Of a stretch of DNA of 64,000 nucleotides, positions 48,161-55,921 are shown one piece after another. Each line of letters starts with the position of its first letter. The stretch's first letter is position 1. The notes beneath the pieces are model-generated. The model had not been told where the DNA came from. It made no database searches and saw only the letters and a program-made list of their open reading frames with translations. Origin of the DNA: DATMER01 sp035556715 (lineage in GTDB: Bacteria > Acidobacteriota > Thermoanaerobaculia > Multivoradales > UBA5704); assembly GCA_035556715.1 (NCBI GenBank), contig DATMER010000026.1, forward strand, positions 92,670 to 156,669, read 5' to 3'. The translations under genes were made by a program, and so were the position numbers.

Positions 48161-49429
48161 ATGAAAACCAAACGGCTGGCTCTGCTCGGCCTCGCGGCCG
48201 TCCTCTGCCTCCCCCATGCCTCCGCGCAGGCTCCCGCGCCCGCCCCCGCTCCCAGCTTCGAGGAGCGGCTCGCGGCCAGGGCGGCGGAAAACCGCCACGC
48301 GGTCTCCTTCCGGAACGGCGCCTTCTCCGGTCCCGGCTGGGACCTGCTCGTCAGGGAGGGCCAGGCATCCCGGTTCTTCCTGGTCGGCGAGGAGCACGGC
48401 GTAGCGGAGATCCCAGTCGTGGTGCGGGAGCTCTTCCGGGCGCTTCAGCCAGCCGGCTACCGCCACCTTGCCATCGAGATCTCGCCGTCCATGGCCGAGG
48501 TCCTCGACGGGCTGGCGCGCGAAGGGCTGCCGAAGGTCGCTTCCTTCTTCCAGGAGAATCCTCCCGGGGTCGCATTCTTCACCCTCCGGGAAGAAGCGGA
48601 GCTGCTCGTCGCGGCGCGTGCCACCGTCCCCGGCCTGGCTCCCGTGCTGTGGGGGCTGGACTACGAGATGACGGCCGATCGTTTCCTGTTCGACCGCATG
48701 CGCCGCAAGGCTCCGGAGGGCGCAGCCCGGACCGCGGCCGAGGAGCTCCACCAGAAGTCCGCCGCGGCCTGGAAGACCGTGTCCGAGACAAAGAACCCAG
48801 GCGCGTTCTTCTCCTTCTCCACCGCGCCCGACGTCCTCCGCGGCCTGCGCCAGGCCTGGCCGGACCCGGACCCCGAGAGCGCCCTGGCCCTCGACGTCAT
48901 CGAGGAGACCCTCGCCATCAACCAGCTCTTCGTGACCCAGCAGAACTGGGAGTCGAACGAGCGCCGGGCGCAGCTCAACCGCCGCAACTTCCTGCGCCAC
49001 TGGAACGAGGTCAAGGCAACGGCCCCGCGCGTGATGTTCAAGTTCGGCGCGAGCCACATGATCCGTGGCCGCAACGTGACCGAAGTGTTCGACGTGGGAA
49101 ACCTGGCCTCCGAAGTGGCAGCGGCCGAGGGCGGACATTCCTTCCACCTGCTGGTAATCGGCGGCGAGGGCACGCAGCACGCCATCTTCAACCCCATGGA
49201 ACTGCGCTACGTGCCCGCCCCCGTGGATCTTGCGATCGAAGAGGGTCTGCAGCCAATCGTGGGGCAAGCGCTCCCCGAGGGCTTCACGCTGATCGACCTG
49301 CGCCCGCTGCGTCCGCTCTTCTCCGCGGCGCGAACCAAGAAGGTCGACCCGGAGCTCATGCGGATCGTCCACGGTTTCGATGCGATCCTGGTGCTGACCG
49401 GCAGCCGGCCTTCGCAGATGCTGCCGTGA
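48161..49429 (+). CDS. Secreted erythromycin esterase/ChaN-like protein
   Basis: 422 residues. The signal peptide KRLALLGLAAVLCLPHASAQ is followed by an AP-rich linker. The core has FFLVGEEHGVAEIPVVVREL, HLAIEISPSMAEVLDG, and late MFKFGASHMIRGRNVTEVFD. The paired GEEHG and FGASHM motifs match the EreA/ChaN/TIKI fold, where Glu and His residues form the active or metal site. Members include macrolide esterases and peptidase-like proteins. The substrate here is unknown, and resistance to a secreted product is only a thought from its place near the exporter. Confidence 0.75.
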   Translation: MKTKRLALLGLAAVLCLPHASAQAPAPAPAPSFEERLAARAAENRHAVSFRNGAFSGPGWDLLVREGQASRFFLVGEEHGVAEIPVVVRELFRALQPAGYRHLAIEISPSMAEVLDGLAREGLPKVASFFQENPPGVAFFTLREEAELLVAARATVPGLAPVLWGLDYEMTADRFLFDRMRRKAPEGAARTAAEELHQKSAAAWKTVSETKNPGAFFSFSTAPDVLRGLRQAWPDPDPESALALDVIEETLAINQLFVTQQNWESNERRAQLNRRNFLRHWNEVKATAPRVMFKFGASHMIRGRNVTEVFDVGNLASEVAAAEGGHSFHLLVIGGEGTQHAIFNPMELRYVPAPVDLAIEEGLQPIVGQALPEGFTLIDLRPLRPLFSAARTKKVDPELMRIVHGFDAILVLTGSRPSQMLP

Positions 49430-49440
49430 GGTAAGTGGCC

Positions 49441-49563
49441 GTCACGAAATTAGTGACTCAGGGCGAACCACCATGTAGGGGCGGGGCTTGCCCCCGCCCG
49501 GGAGGGGGTAAACCCCTCCCCTACATCACTGCAAGGCAGCAGATGAGGCACTTATTTGGTGAC
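49441..49563. mobile_element. MITE-like element with 20-bp imperfect terminal inverted repeats
   Basis: The ends GTCACGAAATTAGTGACTCA (49441-49460) and TGAGGCACTTATTTGGTGAC (49544-49563) are inverted copies matching at 17 of 20 bases. Between them a nested hairpin reads TGTAGGGGCGGGGCTTGCCC and on to CCCCTCCCCTACA. No transposase is present. The element fills nearly the whole gap between the 48161 gene and the FMN reductase. Confidence 0.6.
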
Positions 49564-49582
49564 GAGCCCTAAGGAGGGGCTC

Positions 49583-50155
49583 ATGGGAAATTCCGACTCG
49601 ACGCTACGTGTGGTGGGGATCGCCGGCAGCCTTCGGCAGGGTTCCTACAACCGGGCCTTGCTGCGGGCGGCCCAGGAGCTAGCACCCGAGCGGCTGAAGA
49701 TCGAGATCCATGACATCGGCGGAGTGCCGCTCTACAACGAGGACGTGGAGGCGGCGGGCGTGCCCCAGGCGGTCACCGACCTGCGGCAGGCCATCGGCGC
49801 CGCGGACGGCTTCCTGATCGCCACCCCCGAGTACAACCACGGCGTGCCCGGAGTGTTGAAGAACACCTTCGACTGGCTCTCCCGGCCTCCCCGCAAGTCG
49901 GTCCTCCAGGGCAAGCCCACGGCTCTCATGGGCGCCACGCCGGGCACGACCGGCACCGCCCGCGGCCAGAGCCAGCTCCGCCAGTCGTTCGTGTTCACGG
50001 ACACCCCGGCCATGCTTCAGCCCGAGATCCTCGTCGGCCGCGCTCATGAGCGGTTCGACGCCGAGGGCCGCCTGACGGACGAGAAGGTGCGCGACTATCT
50101 GGGCAAGTTCCTGGAGCGCTTCGCGGCATGGATCGATCGCTTCCGGGAGGTTTGA
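49583..50155 (+). CDS. NAD(P)H-dependent FMN reductase (azoreductase/ChrR-like)
   Basis: 190 residues. The start was chosen because AAGGAGG lies at good distance; a GTG at 49556 is in frame. The flavodoxin-like fold has the family P-loop VVGIAGSLRQGSYNRALL for the FMN phosphate and ATPEYNHGVPGVLKNTFDWL, the diagnostic GxPEYNxSxPGxLKNxxDW block. Members reduce quinones, azo dyes or chromate with NAD(P)H and often protect against oxidative stress. It follows the MITE-like element and precedes array C. No operon partner. Confidence 0.92.
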   Translation: MGNSDSTLRVVGIAGSLRQGSYNRALLRAAQELAPERLKIEIHDIGGVPLYNEDVEAAGVPQAVTDLRQAIGAADGFLIATPEYNHGVPGVLKNTFDWLSRPPRKSVLQGKPTALMGATPGTTGTARGQSQLRQSFVFTDTPAMLQPEILVGRAHERFDAEGRLTDEKVRDYLGKFLERFAAWIDRFREV

Positions 50156-50675
50156 GCCATTGGATAAGCTTATCCAGTCGTCCGGAAAGCTTCTGAGCCG
50201 CCGGGTAGGCTGATCCAGTCATCGGGAAAGCTTCTGAGCCGCCGGGTAGGCTTATCCAGTCGTCCGGAAAGCTTCTGAGCCGCCGGGTAAGCTTATCCAG
50301 TCATCGGGAAAGCTTCTGAGCCGCCGGGGAAGCTTATCCGGTCGCCGGGGAAGCTTCTGAGCCACTGGATAAGCTTATCCAGTCATCCGGAAAGCTTCTG
50401 AGCCGCCGGGTAAGCTTATCCGGTCGTCGGAGAAGCATCTGAGCCATCGGATAAGCCTATCCAGTCACCGGGGAAGCTTCTGAGCCGCTGGATAAGCTTA
50501 CCCATTCGCCGGGGAAGCTTCTGAGCCGCCGGATAAGCTTACCCGGTCGCCGGGGAAGCTTCTGAGCCACCGGGTAAGCTTACCCGGTCATCGGGGAAGC
50601 TTCTGAGCCACCGGATAAGCCTATCCAGTCACCGGGGAAGCTTCTGAGCCGCTGGATAAGCTTACCCAGTCGTCG
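50154..50675. repeat. Array C: about 12.7 copies of a 41-bp unit made of two 20/21-bp AAGCTT half-units
   Basis: The 521 bases between the FMN reductase and the glutaredoxin-like gene are entirely repeat. The unit is GAGCC-N-type half A around GGATAAGCTTATCC and half B around GGAAAGCTTCTGAGCC, alternating with centres 20 and 21 bases apart (for example 50166, 50187, 50207, 50228). Half A is often a perfect 14-16 base dyad (TGGATAAGCTTATCCA at 50161-50176). Copies differ by paired changes that often keep the dyad (GGATAAGCTTATCC, GGGTAAGCTTACCC). The array touches the stop codons of both flanking genes. Confidence 0.92.
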
Positions 50676-50676
50676 G

Positions 50677-50943
50677 TTATCGGCGCCGCCGAATGATCCT
50701 TTCCAGGCCCCGAAGGTCTATACGGAGCTTTGCGACGGGTACGCCGTCCCGCAGAAGCACTGGGACGACATCGGTAAAGCGTTCCCGGAGCTCCGGATCG
50801 CCGTCGGCGTCACGCAGAGAGTAGGAGAGGCCATGGGAAGGCAGGACTTCGTCGAGCAGCAGGGCCATCTCGTCACAGAGATGGCATCCCTCGCGGGTCA
50901 CCAGCTCATAGCGGGCCCGGGGAACGGATCGGCGGAAGAGCAT
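50677..50943 (-). CDS. Glutaredoxin-like (DUF836-type) thiol protein
   Basis: 88 residues. YELVTREGCHLCDEMALLLD carries a CxxC active site (Cys20 and Cys23), and TDVVPVLLRDGVPVAKLRID has the cis-Pro strand of the thioredoxin fold. Length fits the glutaredoxin-like/DUF836 family. It probably handles thiol-disulfide exchange in the cytoplasm. A TATCCT box lies 7 bases before the ATG, so the transcript is probably leaderless. Array C reaches its stop codon on the 3' side. Confidence 0.85.
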   Translation of the reverse strand: MLFRRSVPRARYELVTREGCHLCDEMALLLDEVLPSHGLSYSLRDADGDPELRERFTDVVPVLLRDGVPVAKLRIDLRGLERIIRRRR

Positions 50944-50950
50944 GGACAAA

Positions 50951-50956
50951 AGGATA
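50951..50956 (-). promoter_or_regulatory. -10 box TATCCT, leaderless start of the glutaredoxin-like gene
   Basis: TATCCT on the minus strand ends 7 bases before the ATG at 50943. Confidence 0.5.
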
Positions 50957-51011
50957 AGGCCGGACCCCCTCCGCGGGAGCCCGGCCTCGAGGGATCGCAC
51001 GACGCGATCAA

Positions 51012-51893
51012 CTAGTACCGAATGGCAGTGCGCTCGTTGGTCAGGTCGTGAACGTCCTGGAAACGGTCCGAGCGGACCATGTCCCGGACCACGTTGACGA
51101 CCAGGCCTTCGTTCAACCGGCGCAGGTCGTTGGTCCACAGGGTCTGATCGACCTGGCCCTGGCTCAGGCCCAGGAGATTCTGGTAGAGCGCGGCCAGGCG
51201 CTGCTCGTTGTTGGCGTTCCGCCACTCATAGACCCGCACCCGGCTCTCTTCGCTCTGGGCGATCTCCTCCGCGATCCGGACCAGCTCCGGATAGCCGCCG
51301 TTGGAGATCCGGTCGACGTACGGCTGGCCGGACGTGTCCATGTCGCGCAGCAGGATGGCGCGGTAGAGCATGTTCGTGAGGTCGCGCGCCGTCCGGTTGA
51401 CCGGCGCAGAACCTGGGACAGAGCCCGCGGCGGCCGAGGGGTCGACGCGGATGGTGACCGTGCCCTGCCGCAGCTCGTTCGGGATGGCCACGTTCTCGGT
51501 GATCCTGTAGCGCAGGGTCTCGGTCCGGTTCCGGTTCGTGTTGCCCGGACGCACCACCTCGAGGGTCGCGTTGGAGTTCGCGGTATTGGTGCGCGTCACC
51601 CGCACCCAGCCGCGGCCGGGCTCGGTCTCGGTGAACTCGGTCTCGGGGTAGTACGAGCCCCGGCCGCTGCCGGTCGCCGTCATGATCAGGCGCACCCGCT
51701 GGCCCTCGGTAAGCGTGAAGGTGCCGCCGGGCTGGATGACGCCGATCTCCTGGTCGGAGTTGAGGTCCTTTACCACGATCTGCACGTCATTGTAGGTAGC
51801 CTGCGACCTCGAGGTCCTCTGCGCGAAGACACCCAGGGGGCAGAGCAGGGCGAGAATGGCCACGAGGCTCAAAGCTCGGTATGTGGTCTTCAT
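51012..51893 (-). CDS. Secreted protein with DUF4214-like C-terminal region
   Basis: 293 residues, ATG with GGGAGG upstream. The signal peptide ALSLVAILALLCPLGVFAQ ends near residue 25. Residues 30-170 form a beta-rich domain (VQIVVKDLNSDQEIGVIQPG, RYRITENVAIPNELRQG) that could be Ig-like. The C-terminal part, with MLYRAILLRDMDTSGQPYVD and LVRIAEEIAQSEESRVRVYE, resembles the helical repeat of DUF4214/phycobilisome-linker-like domains, often found in adhesins and S-layer-like proteins. The product is outside the inner membrane; the role is unknown. It stands alone between the glutaredoxin-like and antitoxin-like genes. Confidence 0.75.
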   Translation of the reverse strand: MKTTYRALSLVAILALLCPLGVFAQRTSRSQATYNDVQIVVKDLNSDQEIGVIQPGGTFTLTEGQRVRLIMTATGSGRGSYYPETEFTETEPGRGWVRVTRTNTANSNATLEVVRPGNTNRNRTETLRYRITENVAIPNELRQGTVTIRVDPSAAAGSVPGSAPVNRTARDLTNMLYRAILLRDMDTSGQPYVDRISNGGYPELVRIAEEIAQSEESRVRVYEWRNANNEQRLAALYQNLLGLSQGQVDQTLWTNDLRRLNEGLVVNVVRDMVRSDRFQDVHDLTNERTAIRY

Positions 51894-52053
51894 GGAATTT
51901 CCTCCCTTTCGTTGGCCGTCGCGTTGCTGCCTGCGGCGGTCTCGGGGCCGCGGAAAAAGTCCGCGGCGTCGTACAACCATGGCTATTCGCAAGAAGAGTG
52001 CCACCGGCGAGCAGGGGGGTTGAGGAGCAGGAGTCGTCCTCCCTGGAGGACGT

Positions 52054-52422
52054 TTACGGGGATTGCGACTCGCCTTGGGGAGGCAAGGAGAAAGGTGTCA
52101 TCCCCCCTGCATAGACGGGATGAAGATGTCCGAGGATGCTCTTGCGGCGGATGTAGTTCTCGCTCCGCTCCACGGCCTCGCGCTCGACCAGGTCGACTTT
52201 GCGACCCAGGATGCCCTGGAGCTCCTCCTCCATCCGCACGACGTCGAACAGGCTCCAACGCGCATCGGGGCCGAAGGAGACGAGCACGTCCACATCACTG
52301 TCGGGCCGGAACTCGTCCCGCAGTACCGAACCGAAGAAGGAGAGCTCGGAGATTTTCCAGCGGCGGCAGAACCTCTCGATCTCCGCCTTTGGAACCTTGA
52401 TGGGCAACTCAAGCGTACTCAT
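52054..52422 (-). CDS. MNT-type minimal nucleotidyltransferase (orphan antitoxin-like)
   Basis: 122 residues from the ATG at 52422. ELSFFGSVLRDEFRPDSDVD shows the nucleotidyltransferase motif GS...DxD, followed by KVDLVEREAVE with the third acidic position. MNT proteins usually pair with a HEPN toxin (MntA-HepT), which they AMPylate. No HEPN gene adjoins this one: downstream is the DUF4214-like gene, upstream the HicB-like gene. The start has a TACAAT box 8 bases before it and no ribosome site. The last residues after about 108 look unconserved. Confidence 0.8.
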   Translation of the reverse strand: MSTLELPIKVPKAEIERFCRRWKISELSFFGSVLRDEFRPDSDVDVLVSFGPDARWSLFDVVRMEEELQGILGRKVDLVEREAVERSENYIRRKSILGHLHPVYAGGMTPFSLPPQGESQSP

Positions 52423-52430
52423 AAGCCGGT

Positions 52431-52436
52431 ATTGTA
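52431..52436 (-). promoter_or_regulatory. -10 box TACAAT, leaderless start of the MNT gene
   Basis: TACAAT on the minus strand ends 8 bases before the ATG at 52422. Confidence 0.5.
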
Positions 52437-52493
52437 GCCCGCCCGCACGCAGAGGGTCGCACACCTATCGGCTCTGCAGCATCTCTTCCACGG

Positions 52494-52706
52494 TCAAGCC
52501 GATGTCTTTGGGCGATCCTGCGCAGCAAGGTCCGCCATTGCAGGAGCGTCATCCTCCAGCAGCATCTCGATGACCTCCCGGAGATTGTCGTGGAGCTCGT
52601 CCAGAGTATCCCCCTGGGAGTGCGCTCCCGGGAAGCCGGGCACATACCCCACGTAGAGACCGGTATCTGCGTCTCTCTCGATGATCGCGGTGTAGGACCT
52701 CATCAT
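52494..52706 (-). CDS. HicB-like antitoxin (no HicA seen)
   Basis: 70 residues from the ATG at 52706. A GTG six bases upstream is in frame, but TAGAAT lies 7 bases before this ATG, which fits leaderless initiation. RSYTAIIERDADTGLYVGYV and PGAHSQGDTLDELHDNLREV are the HicB RNase-H-like antitoxin fold. HicA, a small dsRNA-binding toxin, is absent on both sides. Just past the stop another frame reads IGLTVEEMLQSR, so the C-terminus may be altered by a frameshift, but the length is normal for short HicB proteins. Confidence 0.8.
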   Translation of the reverse strand: MMRSYTAIIERDADTGLYVGYVPGFPGAHSQGDTLDELHDNLREVIEMLLEDDAPAMADLAAQDRPKTSA

Positions 52707-52713
52707 AGGCACG

Positions 52714-52719
52714 ATTCTA
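52714..52719 (-). promoter_or_regulatory. -10 box TAGAAT, leaderless start of the HicB-like gene
   Basis: TAGAAT on the minus strand ends 7 bases before the ATG at 52706. It overlaps the 18-base gap behind the guaA stop. Confidence 0.45.
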
Positions 52720-52724
52720 CTCCC

Positions 52725-54266
52725 TCACTCCCACTCGATCGTCGCGGGGGGCTTGCTGGTCACGTCGTAGACGACGCGGTTCACGCCCTTGACCTCGTTG
52801 ACGATGCGGTTGGCAACCCGGCCGAGGAGCTCGTAGGGGAGGTGGCTCCAGTCGGCGGTCATGAAGTCGTGGGTCTCCACGGAGCGCAGGGCGATCACGC
52901 TCTCGTAGGTGCGGTAGTCGCCCATCACTCCCACGCTCTTGACCGGCAACAGCACCGCGAAGGCCTGGCTCACCTTGTCGTACCAGCCGCTCTCCCTCAG
53001 CTCCTGGATGAAGATGGCGTCGGCCTCCTGGAGCAGGACCACCCTCTCGGCCGTGACCTCGCCCAGGATGCGCACGGCGAGCCCCGGCCCCGGGAATGGG
53101 TGCCGGCCAATGAGCTGCTCCGGCAGGCCCAGCTCGCGGCCGAGCTGGCGGACCTCATCCTTGAACAGGAAGCGCAGCGGCTCGATCAGCTCGAAGCCCA
53201 GCTCCTTCGGCAGGCCGCCCACGTTGTGGTGGGTCTTGATCACCGCCGAGGGGCCCTTGACGGAGACCGACTCGATCACGTCCGGGTAGAGGGTGCCCTG
53301 GGCGAGGAACTGCACGCCCTCCAGCCGCTGCGCCTCGTCCTTGAACACGTCGATGAAGACGCGGCCGATGGTCTTCCTCTTCTTCTCGGGATCCTCGATG
53401 CCGGCCAGCTCGCGCAGGAACCGCTCGCGGGCGTCCACCGCGACAATAGGGATACCCAGGCCGTCGCGCAGGCTGTGGACCACCTGGACGGCTTCATCTT
53501 TCCGCAGCACGCCGTTGTCCACGAAGACAGCAGTGGAGCGCTCCCCCACGGCCCGGGTGAGCAGGGCCGCCACCACCGAGGAATCGACGCCGCCCGACAG
53601 CCCGCAGATCACCTTCCCCTCCCCCACCCTGCCGCGGATCGTGCCGACCGCCTCCTCCAGGTAGGAGGCCATGCGCCAGTCGCCACGCGCGCCGCAGATG
53701 CCGTAGAGGAAGTTGCGCAGCATCTCGCCGCCCGAGACCGTGTGCGACACCTCGGGGTGGAACTGGATGCCGTACATCCCCCGCTGCGAGTCTTCGAAGG
53801 CGACCACCGGAGCGTTGGCGGTCCGCGCCGTGACGCGGAAGCCCGGCGGCAGGTCGCGCACCCGGTCGCCATGGCTCATCCAGACGGTCTCGGAGGACGA
53901 AAGCCCCTCGAACAGCCGGCCCGGATCGGTCACGGAGACCTCGGCCCGTCCGTACTCGCGGTGGCTCGATCCCTCGACGCTGCCGCCCAGCCGCTGCGCC
54001 ATGACCTGCATGCCGTAGCAGATCCCCAGGACCGGCATGCCCATCCCGAACAGATCGGCGGAGGCATCCGGCGCACCGTCCTCATAGACGCTCTGCGGAC
54101 CTCCGGACAGGATGATCCCGATCGGCTTCCGGCGCCGGATCTCGTCGAGCGGCAGGTCGAAGGGGTGGACCTCGCAGTAGACCCGGTTCTCGCGCACCCG
54201 CCGCGCGATGAGCTGGGTGAACTGGCTGCCGAAGTCGAGGATCAGGATGGTCTGGTGGTCGGTCAT
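52725..54266 (-). CDS. guaA: GMP synthase (glutamine-hydrolysing)
   Basis: 513 residues, full length. The N-terminal class I glutamine amidotransferase (residues 5-195) has the catalytic Cys in PVLGICYGMQVMAQRLG and the His/Glu in GIQFHPEVSHT. The ATP-pyrophosphatase domain has the PP-loop ICGLSGGVDSSVVAAL, and the C-terminal dimer domain ends VVYDVTSKPPATIEWE. It converts XMP to GMP. It is the fifth gene of a minus-strand chain from cinA, 12 bases behind gpsA. Confidence 0.98.
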   Translation of the reverse strand: MTDHQTILILDFGSQFTQLIARRVRENRVYCEVHPFDLPLDEIRRRKPIGIILSGGPQSVYEDGAPDASADLFGMGMPVLGICYGMQVMAQRLGGSVEGSSHREYGRAEVSVTDPGRLFEGLSSSETVWMSHGDRVRDLPPGFRVTARTANAPVVAFEDSQRGMYGIQFHPEVSHTVSGGEMLRNFLYGICGARGDWRMASYLEEAVGTIRGRVGEGKVICGLSGGVDSSVVAALLTRAVGERSTAVFVDNGVLRKDEAVQVVHSLRDGLGIPIVAVDARERFLRELAGIEDPEKKRKTIGRVFIDVFKDEAQRLEGVQFLAQGTLYPDVIESVSVKGPSAVIKTHHNVGGLPKELGFELIEPLRFLFKDEVRQLGRELGLPEQLIGRHPFPGPGLAVRILGEVTAERVVLLQEADAIFIQELRESGWYDKVSQAFAVLLPVKSVGVMGDYRTYESVIALRSVETHDFMTADWSHLPYELLGRVANRIVNEVKGVNRVVYDVTSKPPATIEWE

Positions 54267-54278
54267 GGAAGGTCTCTC

Positions 54279-55307
54279 TCAGAGCTCGGATTCGGACTTG
54301 AGCTCGCGGGTCATCAGCTCCTCGACGGCCTTGCGCGCGTCCTTGCCCTCGTACATGACGGCGGCCATCTGCCGGGTGATCGGCATGTCCACTCCCCGCG
54401 CTGCCGCGAGACGCGAGACCGCCAGGGAGTTGCGAATACCCTCGGCGACCATGTGGGTGCCGGAGGTGATCTGCTCCAGGGTCTTGCCCGAGGCCAGCTC
54501 GATGCCGGTCTGGCGGTTGCGCGAGAGGCCGCCGGTGCAGGTCAGGACCAGGTCGCCCAGACCGGCCAGGCCGGCGAAGGTGCGGGGCTGGCCGCCGTAG
54601 GCGATCCCCAGGCGCGTGATCTCGTGCAGGCCGCGGGTGATCAGCGCGGCCAGGGTGTTGTGCCCGAGGCCGAGGCCGCTCAGGGTGCCGGCGGCCACGG
54701 CGATCACGTTCTTCACGGCGCCGCCCAGCTCGACCCCGACCACGTCCGACGAGGAGTAGAGCCGCAGCCGCGGGGTGGCGAAGCACTCGCGGATCTCGGT
54801 GGCGTAGCGGGAGTCCTCGGCAGCGATGACCGCGGCCGAGGGCATGTCCCGGGCCAGCTCGGCCGCGAACGTGGGGCCGGAGAGCACGGCGAAGCGCACC
54901 TCGCGGTCCGCGGCCATCCCCTCCTCGAACGCGACCTGGCTCATGCGCGCCAGGGTCTCTGTCTCGATCCCCTTCGTGCCCGAGATCAGCGGCAGCGGCC
55001 GGTCCTTGGGATAGATCCGGAGGAACTGCCGGAGCACCTCGCGGAAACCGTGGGAGGGGACGACGAGGAGATAGAAGTCGCAGCCGGGGAGGGATTCCAG
55101 GTCCGAGGTCGGAGTGAGCAGCGGCGGCAGCTCGACGTCCGGCAGGTACTCGGGATTGGCCCGCTCCTCCGCCATGCGCCGCGCCAGCTCCGCGTCCCGC
55201 GCCCAGAGCCGGACCCGGTGCCCTCCCGCGCCGGCGCAGTGAACGGCGAGGGCCGTCCCCCACGAGCCCGCGCCGAGGACCGCGATGTCTTTGGGAGATC
55301 CGTTCAT
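54279..55307 (-). CDS. gpsA: NAD(P)-dependent glycerol-3-phosphate dehydrogenase
   Basis: 342 residues. DIAVLGAGSWGTALAVHCAG is the dinucleotide-binding start, LISGTKGIETETLARMSQV and VLSGPTFAAELARDMPSAAV are family blocks, and VGVELGGAVKNVIAVAAGTL contains the catalytic Lys. It makes sn-glycerol-3-phosphate for phospholipids, the substrate of the PlsY acyltransferase encoded just upstream. The ATG overlaps the plsY stop (ATGA), so the two are coupled. Confidence 0.97.
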   Translation of the reverse strand: MNGSPKDIAVLGAGSWGTALAVHCAGAGGHRVRLWARDAELARRMAEERANPEYLPDVELPPLLTPTSDLESLPGCDFYLLVVPSHGFREVLRQFLRIYPKDRPLPLISGTKGIETETLARMSQVAFEEGMAADREVRFAVLSGPTFAAELARDMPSAAVIAAEDSRYATEIRECFATPRLRLYSSSDVVGVELGGAVKNVIAVAAGTLSGLGLGHNTLAALITRGLHEITRLGIAYGGQPRTFAGLAGLGDLVLTCTGGLSRNRQTGIELASGKTLEQITSGTHMVAEGIRNSLAVSRLAAARGVDMPITRQMAAVMYEGKDARKAVEELMTRELKSESEL

Positions 55308-55921
55308 CCTGCTCTCCGCTCTCCGATCCGCGGCTCGATCCCCTGCCGGATCCGTTCGAGGTTGGACCGGTGATTCCAGATGATGAACAGGCCGATCAGG
55401 GCCGCGGACACCAGGAGCCAGGGATCGCGGTGCTCCCAGCCCAGGCGCTGGGTGGCCAGCACGAACAGGGGGAAGGATCCCGCCGCCGCAATCGATCCCA
55501 GGGAGACGTAGCGCTTCAAGGCGACCGTGGCCAGGAAGACGAGCAGCGTCAGCACCATGGCCGGCGGAGCCAGGGCGCCCATGGCCCCGGCCGAGGTCGC
55601 GACCCCCTTGCCCCCCTGGAACTTGAGCCAGACCGGGTAGCAGTGGCCGAGCATGGCGAAGAAGGCAGCCGCGCCCACCAGGGCCGGAGGGGAGCCGAGC
55701 CGGCGGGCGATGAGCACGGCCGCCACCCCCTTGGCGATATCGAGGAGAAGCGCCGAGATGCCCGCGGCCTTGCCCGCGGCCCGCATGGCGTTCGTGGCCC
55801 CCACGTTGCCGCTGCCCACGGTGCGCACGTCCTTGCCCGCGCGCAGCTTGACGATCAGCCAACTGAACGGGATCGAGCCCAGGAGATAGGCGAGGACCAG
55901 GATCCCGATCGCAAACCTCAC
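55304..55921 (-). CDS. plsY: Glycerol-3-phosphate acyltransferase PlsY
   Basis: 205 residues, five or so membrane helices. Family motifs are YLLGSIPFSWLIVKLRAGKD (motif 1), VGSGNVGATNAMRAAGKAAG and FQGGKGVATSAGAMGAL (motif with GGKGVAT). It transfers an acyl group from acyl-phosphate to glycerol-3-phosphate in the inner membrane. GTG start overlapping the thpR stop (GTGA). Pairing with gpsA gives the first two steps of phospholipid synthesis in one transcript. Confidence 0.96.
   Translation of the reverse strand: MRFAIGILVLAYLLGSIPFSWLIVKLRAGKDVRTVGSGNVGATNAMRAAGKAAGISALLLDIAKGVAAVLIARRLGSPPALVGAAAFFAMLGHCYPVWLKFQGGKGVATSAGAMGALAPPAMVLTLLVFLATVALKRYVSLGSIAAAGSFPLFVLATQRLGWEHRDPWLLVSAALIGLFIIWNHRSNLERIRQGIEPRIGERRAG

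Noticed and set aside
48161..49429. Macrolide resistance esterase
   Set aside because: Only the general EreA/ChaN fold motifs are present; the protein is secreted and the family is broad.
50154..50675. CRISPR array at 50.2-50.7 kb
   Set aside because: Repeats are contiguous with no unique spacers, the units diverge throughout, and no cas genes are in the window.
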